Positions 6,125 through 11,117 of a stretch of DNA of 11,117 nt are shown in pieces (the first letter of the stretch is position 1; every line of letters begins with the position of its first letter). A model generated the notes under the pieces. That model searched no databases and had not been told where the DNA came from. It saw only the letters and a list, made by a program, of their open reading frames with translations. This stretch comes from an uncultured Acetatifactor sp. (GTDB taxonomy: Bacteria > Bacillota > Clostridia > Lachnospirales > Lachnospiraceae). The position numbers were made by a program, and so were the translations under genes. The stretch is from the NCBI GenBank assembly GCA_910584235.1, contig CAJTZD010000093.1, positions 1 to 11,117 on the forward strand, given 5' to 3'.

Positions 6125-6173
6125 ATAGACAAATTATCTGACAATTTGTGAAAAAGTCTATATTTACAATTTG
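6125..6173 (+). repeat. Operator-like inverted and direct repeats upstream of gltB
   Basis: ACAAATT (6129-6135) and AATTTGT (6143-6149) form a 7-base inverted repeat with a 7-base spacer. It sits inside a wider pair, ATAGAC (6125-6130) with GTCTAT (6156-6161). The half-site ACAATTTG (6141-6148) recurs as a direct repeat at 6166-6173, overlapping the -35 of the gltB promoter. Position and symmetry fit a binding site for a transcription regulator; which one cannot be told. Confidence 0.5.
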
Positions 6174-6191
6174 CGGAAAATATTGTATAGT
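6163..6191 (+). promoter_or_regulatory. Sigma-A-like promoter for gltB
   Basis: TTTACA (6163-6168, five of six matches) and TATAGT (6186-6191, five of six matches) are separated by exactly 17 bases. Transcription would start near 6198, about 90 bases before the gltB start codon and just ahead of the terminator hairpin at 6202-6246. This is the best promoter match in the gap between the fusion gene and gltB. Confidence 0.7.
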
Positions 6192-6201
6192 AAGAAAAAC
6201 A

Positions 6202-6246
6202 AAGACGCAATGGAGCGCGGAAACGGCTTCCTTGCGTCTTTTTCTT
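6202..6246 (+). terminator. Intrinsic terminator in the gltB leader (possible attenuator)
   Basis: AAGACGCAA (6202-6210) pairs perfectly with TTGCGTCTT (6232-6240). The inside folds further: GGAGC with GCTTCC (one bulge), then CG and CG closing a GAAA tetraloop (6220-6223). The 3' arm runs straight into a T-rich tail ending at 6246. It may end the greA-fusion transcript. However, it also lies downstream of the gltB promoter, and only 43 bases separate its tail from the gltB start, too few for another promoter plus ribosome-binding site. Attenuation of gltB is therefore a real possibility. Confidence 0.75.
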
Positions 6247-6289
6247 GTTATTATGTTTTGAAAGAAACCATAGGGAAAGGAGCACCACT

Positions 6290-9200
6290 ATGTTTGATGT
6301 GAAGAGAGAAGTTCCACAGGCGCCCCTCTACAGAGAGACATTCGAGCACGACAACTGCGGCATCGGAGCCTGCGTCAACATCAAAGGGGAAAAAAGCCGA
6401 GCTATTGTGGAAAACGCGCTGAAGATCGTGGAGAATTTAGAGCACAGGGCAGGAAAGGACGCGGAGGGCAAGACCGGGGACGGCGTGGGCGTCCTCACCC
6501 AGATTCCCCATCCGTTTTTCTCCAGAGTGATGAAAGTTTTGGGGGTGGACCTGGGAGGAGAGAGAGAGTACGGCATTGCCATGATCTTCTTCCCACAGGA
6601 GGAACTGCGCCGGAACCAGGCCAAGAAAATGTTCGAGATCATCGTTCAAAAAGAGGGGCTGGAGTTTTTGGGCTGGCGGGAAGTGCCCACCTTTCCGGAC
6701 GTCCTGGGACAAAAGGCAGTGGAGTGCATGCCCCGGGTTATGCAGGGCTTTGTAAAGAAGCCCGGAAACCTGGAAAAAGGGCTGGAGTTCGACCGAAAGC
6801 TTTACATCGCCAGGAGACTGTTCGAGCAGTCTTCCGAAGATACCTATGTAGTATCCTTTTCCGGCCGGACCATTGTGTACAAGGGCATGTTTCTGGTAGG
6901 GCAGCTGCGCACCTTTTACGCAGATCTCCAGAGCCCGGACTTTGTGTCTGCCATCGCCATGGTGCATTCCCGCTTCTCCACCAATACCAACCCCAGCTGG
7001 GAGCGTGCCCATCCCAACCGCCTTATGGTCCACAACGGCGAGATCAACACCATTCGGGGCAATGCGGACAAGATGCTGGCCAGGGAGGAGAACATGGCCT
7101 CGGAGCATTTGAAAGGCCAGATGCACAAGGTATTGCCTGCCATCAACAAGACCGGTTCCGATTCCGCCATGTTGGACAATACATTGGAATTTTTGGTGAT
7201 GAGCGGTATGGACCTGCCTCTGGCGGTGATGATCGCCATTCCGGAGCCCTGGGCCAACGACAGGGCCATGTCTCAGAACAAACGGGATTTCTACCAGTAT
7301 TACGCCACCATGATGGAGCCCTGGGACGGTCCGGCTTCCATTCTGTTCTCCGACGGGGATATCATGGGGGCGGTGCTGGACCGCAACGGCCTGCGGCCCT
7401 CCCGGTACCTGATTACGGAGGATGATACATTGATTTTGTCCTCCGAGGTGGGGGTGCTGGACATAGACCCGGCGAAAATCTGCCGCAAGGAGAGGCTGCG
7501 TCCGGGCAAGATGCTGCTGGTGGATACGGTGCAGGGCAGGGTCATTGCCGACGAGGAGCTGAAAGAGAAGTACGCCTCCAGGCAGCCTTACGGCGAGTGG
7601 ATTGACAACAATCTCGTCTTCCTGAAAGACCTGACCATACCGAACCAGCGGGTGCCGGAATATGCCGGAGAGGAGCGCCAGCGGATGCAGAAAGCTTTCG
7701 GCTACACCTATGATGAGCTAAAGACCAGCATCCTGCCCATGGCAAAGAACGGGGCGGAGGCCATTGCGGCTATGGGTGTGGACACGCCGCTGCCGTGCTT
7801 AAGCAAGACCATCCATCCCTTGTTCCACTATTTTAAACAATTGTTCGCCCAGGTGACCAATCCCCCCATCGACGCCATCAGGGAAGAGATCGTCACCTCC
7901 ACTACCGTATACATAGGCACCGAGGGCAATATCCTAAAGGAGACACCAAAGAACTGCAATGTGCTTAGGGTGAACAATCCCATCCTGACCAACACGGATT
8001 TGCTCAAGATCAAGAATATGAAGGCCGAGGGCTTTAAAGTAGAGGTGGTGCCCATCACCTATTATAAAAACACCAGTTTGGAGCGCGCCATTGACAGGCT
8101 CTTCGTGGAGGTGGACAGAGCCTACCGGGACGGGGTGAACATCCTGATCCTCTCGGACAGAGGCGTGGACGAGAACCATGTGCCCATGCCCTCCCTCTTA
8201 GCGGTGTCCGCCCTGAATCAATACCTGGTAAGGACGAAAAAGCGCACGAGAGTGGCGCTGATCCTGGAATCCGGGGAGCCCAGGGAGGTGCACCATTTTG
8301 CCACCCTCTTAGGGTACGGCGCCTGCGCCGTCAACCCTTACCTGGCCCAGGAGACCATCCGGGAACTGATAGAGAACCACATGCTGGACAAGGATTACTA
8401 CGCTGCTGTGGATGACTACAATAACGCGGTGCTCCACGGCATTGTAAAAATCGCCTCCAAAATGGGCATCAGCACCATACAGTCCTACCAGGGCTCCCAG
8501 ATTTTCGAGGCCATCGGCATTGCGCCGGAGGTCATAAACAAATACTTCAGCAACACCGTATGCCGGGTGGGAGGCCTGACCCTGAAAGACATCGAGGCCC
8601 AGGTAGACGAACTCCACTCAAAAGCCTTTGACCCCCTGGGCCTTGGAAGCGACCTGACCCTGGACAGCCCGGGCCATCACAAGATGCGAAGCGGCGGGGA
8701 CGAACATCTCTACAACCCGGCCACCATCCACATGCTCCAGGAGTCCGCCAGACGGGGGGACTATGAGATGTTTCGAAAGTACACCGCCATGGTAAACGCG
8801 GAAGAAGCGCATTCCGGCGAGACCTCCGTGAAAAACCTCAGAGGCCTTTTGGACTTCCGGTATCCGGAGAAAGCCCTGCCATTGGAGGAGGTGGAGCCGG
8901 TGGAGACTATCGTCACCCGGTTCAAGACAGGAGCCATGTCCTACGGCTCCATCTCCAAGGAGGCCCACGAGACCCTGGCCATTGCCATGAACCGCCTCCA
9001 CGGCAAGAGCAATTCCGGCGAGGGCGGGGAGGACGCGGAGCGGCTGACCATCGGACCGGACGGCCTGGACAGGTGCTCCGCCATCAAGCAGGTGGCCAGC
9101 GGACGCTTCGGCGTCACCAGCCGCTACCTGGTCAGCGCAAAGGAGATCCAGATCAAGATGGCCCAGGGCGCGAAGCCCGGCGAGGGCGGCCATCTGCCCG

Positions 9201-10855
9201 GGGGCAAGGTGTATCCCTGGATTGCCAAAACCAGACATTCCACCCCGGGTGTCTCCCTGATCTCCCCGCCGCCCCACCACGACATCTATTCCATCGAGGA
9301 TCTGGCCCAGTTGATCTACGATTTGAAAAACGCCAATAAAGATGCACGGATTTCCGTGAAATTAGTGTCGGAGGCCGGCGTGGGAACCGTTGCGGCGGGC
9401 GTGGCAAAGGCAGGAGCCCAGGTGATCCTTGTCAGCGGCTATGACGGCGGCACCGGGGCTGCCCCCAGAAGCTCCATCCACAACGCAGGCCTCCCCTGGG
9501 AACTGGGGCTGGCGGAGACCCATCAGACTTTGATTCAAAACGGCCTGCGGGGCAAGGTGCGCATCGAGACCGACGGCAAGCTCATGAGCGGCCGGGACGT
9601 GGCCATTGCGGCCATTTTGGGAGCCGAGGAGTTCGGATTCGCCACCGCGCCCCTGGTGACCATGGGCTGCGTCATGATGCGGGTGTGCAATCTGGACACC
9701 TGCCCGGTGGGCGTGGCCACCCAGAATCCGGAACTGCGGAAGAATTTCAAGGGAAAGCCGGAGTATGTGGAGAATTTCATGCGGTTCATTGCCCGGGAGC
9801 TGCGGGAATACATGGCTGCTTTGGGCGTGCGCAGCGTGGATGAGCTGGTGGGGCGCACGGATCTTTTGAAAGTCCGGGAGGGCTTAAACAGAAAGCAGTC
9901 CCAGATCGACCTGACCCAGATTTTGTCAAATCCCTATGAGGGCACAAAGCAGAGGGTGACCTTTGACCCCGGGCAGGTGTACGACTTCGAGTTAGAGAAG
10001 ACCATGGACGAGAGGGTGCTTCTAAAGCAGCTTAAGAAAGCCATTGACACAGGCCGGAAAAGGAGCCTGGAGGTGGACGTGTCCAACACGGACCGGACTT
10101 TCGGCACGATTCTGGGAAGCGAGATCACAAAGCGCCTGGGGGACGATCTGGAGGAGGATTCCTACCGGGTGCTGTGCAGAGGCGCAGGCGGGCAGTCCTT
10201 TGGAGCCTTTATTCCGAAAGGGCTGACGCTGGAGCTGGTGGGAGACAGCAACGACTACTTCGGCAAGGGCCTCTCCGGCGGGAAGCTCATCGTGTACCCG
10301 CCCAAGGCCAGCAAATTCAAAGCCTGCGAGAACATTATCATCGGAAACGTGGCCCTCTATGGGGCTACCAGCGGCAAGGCCTTTATAAACGGCGTAGCGG
10401 GAGAGCGGTTCTGCGTGCGCAATTCCGGTGCCACGGCGGTGGTGGAGGGCGTGGGTGACCATGGCTGTGAATACATGACCGGCGGGCGTGTGGTGGTGCT
10501 GGGAGGCACCGGCAAGAACTTTGCCGCGGGCATGAGCGGCGGCATCGCATATGTGCTGGATGAGGGGAACGATTTGTATAAACGGCTGAACAAGGAGATG
10601 GTGTCCTCCGGGGAACTGACCGGCAAGTATGACGTGCTGGAGCTGAAAGGCATGATACAGGAGCATGTGGCGGCTACCAACTCGGCCAGGGGCAAGGAGA
10701 TACTGGAGCATTTTGAGGCGTATCTGCCGAAGTTTAAGAAGATCATTCCCCATGATTATGAGAGGGTGATGAAGACCATTGTGCAGATGGAGGAAAAGGG
10801 GCTGAGCGCGGAGCAGGCGCAGATCGAGGCTTTTTATGCGAATACCAAAAGGTGA
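6290..10855 (+). CDS. gltB: Glutamate synthase (GOGAT), large (alpha) subunit
   Basis: A 1521-residue enzyme that makes two glutamates from glutamine and 2-oxoglutarate, using electrons passed from the small subunit. Full family length, all domains in order. The N-terminal glutamine amidotransferase begins after a 22-residue propeptide at Cys23 (DNCGIG), the expected nucleophile once the propeptide is removed; it contains HSRFSTNT (226-233) and HNGEIN (248-253). A central linking domain follows, then the FMN-binding synthase barrel (about 820-1200) with NSGEGGED (908-915) and SGYDGGTG (1049-1056). Cys1127, Cys1133 and Cys1138 match the [3Fe-4S] ligands. The Gly-rich GXGXG domain fills the C-terminus (about 1260-1490). 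ATG 6290 is chosen because AAAGGAG (6276-6282) lies seven bases upstream; the in-frame TTG at 6245 falls in the terminator tail. gltD follows after 63 bases, presumably co-transcribed. Confidence 0.97.
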   Translation: MFDVKREVPQAPLYRETFEHDNCGIGACVNIKGEKSRAIVENALKIVENLEHRAGKDAEGKTGDGVGVLTQIPHPFFSRVMKVLGVDLGGEREYGIAMIFFPQEELRRNQAKKMFEIIVQKEGLEFLGWREVPTFPDVLGQKAVECMPRVMQGFVKKPGNLEKGLEFDRKLYIARRLFEQSSEDTYVVSFSGRTIVYKGMFLVGQLRTFYADLQSPDFVSAIAMVHSRFSTNTNPSWERAHPNRLMVHNGEINTIRGNADKMLAREENMASEHLKGQMHKVLPAINKTGSDSAMLDNTLEFLVMSGMDLPLAVMIAIPEPWANDRAMSQNKRDFYQYYATMMEPWDGPASILFSDGDIMGAVLDRNGLRPSRYLITEDDTLILSSEVGVLDIDPAKICRKERLRPGKMLLVDTVQGRVIADEELKEKYASRQPYGEWIDNNLVFLKDLTIPNQRVPEYAGEERQRMQKAFGYTYDELKTSILPMAKNGAEAIAAMGVDTPLPCLSKTIHPLFHYFKQLFAQVTNPPIDAIREEIVTSTTVYIGTEGNILKETPKNCNVLRVNNPILTNTDLLKIKNMKAEGFKVEVVPITYYKNTSLERAIDRLFVEVDRAYRDGVNILILSDRGVDENHVPMPSLLAVSALNQYLVRTKKRTRVALILESGEPREVHHFATLLGYGACAVNPYLAQETIRELIENHMLDKDYYAAVDDYNNAVLHGIVKIASKMGISTIQSYQGSQIFEAIGIAPEVINKYFSNTVCRVGGLTLKDIEAQVDELHSKAFDPLGLGSDLTLDSPGHHKMRSGGDEHLYNPATIHMLQESARRGDYEMFRKYTAMVNAEEAHSGETSVKNLRGLLDFRYPEKALPLEEVEPVETIVTRFKTGAMSYGSISKEAHETLAIAMNRLHGKSNSGEGGEDAERLTIGPDGLDRCSAIKQVASGRFGVTSRYLVSAKEIQIKMAQGAKPGEGGHLPGGKVYPWIAKTRHSTPGVSLISPPPHHDIYSIEDLAQLIYDLKNANKDARISVKLVSEAGVGTVAAGVAKAGAQVILVSGYDGGTGAAPRSSIHNAGLPWELGLAETHQTLIQNGLRGKVRIETDGKLMSGRDVAIAAILGAEEFGFATAPLVTMGCVMMRVCNLDTCPVGVATQNPELRKNFKGKPEYVENFMRFIARELREYMAALGVRSVDELVGRTDLLKVREGLNRKQSQIDLTQILSNPYEGTKQRVTFDPGQVYDFELEKTMDERVLLKQLKKAIDTGRKRSLEVDVSNTDRTFGTILGSEITKRLGDDLEEDSYRVLCRGAGGQSFGAFIPKGLTLELVGDSNDYFGKGLSGGKLIVYPPKASKFKACENIIIGNVALYGATSGKAFINGVAGERFCVRNSGATAVVEGVGDHGCEYMTGGRVVVLGGTGKNFAAGMSGGIAYVLDEGNDLYKRLNKEMVSSGELTGKYDVLELKGMIQEHVAATNSARGKEILEHFEAYLPKFKKIIPHDYERVMKTIVQMEEKGLSAEQAQIEAFYANTKR

Positions 10856-10918
10856 CGGCTTCCGGGAGGGAGTCGGAACAGGCTAAGAAGCAGGGTTTCA
10901 ATAGGAGGAACAAAAAGA

Positions 10919-11117
10919 ATGGGAAAGCCGACAGGATTTATGGAATATAGCAGAGAAGTGAGTAAGGCCCGGGAGCCGTTGGAGCGGATAAAGCATTTCA
11001 ATGAGTTCCTGGAGCATCTGCCACAGGAGCGGCAGCAGCTCCAGGGGGCCAGGTGTATGGAGTGCGGGGTGCCGTTTTGCCAGGCGGGGATGATGATCTG
11101 CGGCATGGCCAGCGGGT
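10919..11117 (+). CDS. gltD: Glutamate synthase small (beta) subunit, N-terminal part, cut by window end
   Basis: Only the first 66 residues are inside the window. The opening MGKPTGFMEYSRE and the segment QGARCMECGVPFC (42-54) are typical of GltD, the subunit that takes electrons from NAD(P)H through FAD and [4Fe-4S] clusters to GltB. Cys46, Cys49 and Cys54 are the first three ligands of an N-terminal iron-sulfur cluster. In E. coli GltD the fourth Cys comes three residues later; here a Gly/Met-rich stretch (56-66, AGMMICGMASG) intervenes, so either Cys61 or a Cys beyond the window end is the fourth ligand. AGGAGG (10903-10908) lies ten bases before the ATG. The adjacent gltB makes the assignment firm. 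Confidence 0.93.
   Translation, partial: MGKPTGFMEYSREVSKAREPLERIKHFNEFLEHLPQERQQLQGARCMECGVPFCQAGMMICGMASG

Noticed and set aside
6210..6302. A 30-codon open frame starting inside the gltB leader hairpin and overlapping the gltB start, as a possible leader peptide
   Set aside because: There is no ribosome-binding site before its ATG, the start lies within the terminator stem, and it has no run of regulatory codons (no Glu, Gln or other amino-acid cluster).
6437..7126. Minus-strand 229-codon frame and several others antisense to gltB
   Set aside because: They lie wholly within the conserved gltB coding sequence, lack start signals and resemble no known protein.

Overview
The window looks like a stretch of chromosome from a spore-forming, GC-rich Clostridia bacterium, most likely of the Lachnospiraceae type. 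This rests on an alpha/beta-type small acid-soluble spore protein behind a sigma-G-like promoter, strong GGAGG ribosome-binding sites, the clostridial style of GltB/GltD, and AT-rich control regions between GC-rich genes. No species can be named from the sequence alone. There are no insertion sequences, phage genes, tRNAs, rRNAs or CRISPR arrays.

Layout from left to right. Bases 1-251 are non-coding and AT-rich, ending in a promoter for a DUF4272 protein (252-1502). A transaldolase of the small TalC/Fsa type follows (1596-2249). It converges on a spore-protein gene on the minus strand (2338-2538), with a strong bidirectional hairpin between them. The 377-base gap upstream of the spore gene holds its sigma-G-like promoter, an unusual set of inverted repeats in its leader, and a divergent sigma-A promoter. 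That promoter faces a stand-alone MraY-like membrane sugar-phosphate transferase (2916-3881). Next come a GreA-family transcription factor (4055-4558) and, directly abutting it (TAAATG), a 500-residue fusion of a HAD phosphatase with a CPBP intramembrane protease (4559-6061). A 228-base control region precedes glutamate synthase: gltB large subunit (6290-10855), then gltD small subunit, cut by the window end (10919 onward).

The genes form several short transcription units rather than one pathway. GltB and GltD make the GOGAT enzyme of ammonia assimilation. The transaldolase belongs to pentose-phosphate metabolism, the MraY-like enzyme to cell-envelope lipid-linked sugar synthesis, and the spore protein to DNA protection in the forespore.

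The best candidates for something not well described are the HAD-CPBP fusion coupled to a GreA paralogue, the gltB leader (promoter, then an intrinsic terminator, then the gene: the arrangement of an attenuator), and the repeated AAGATAAGT-like arms in the spore-protein leader, which can pair in more than one way.
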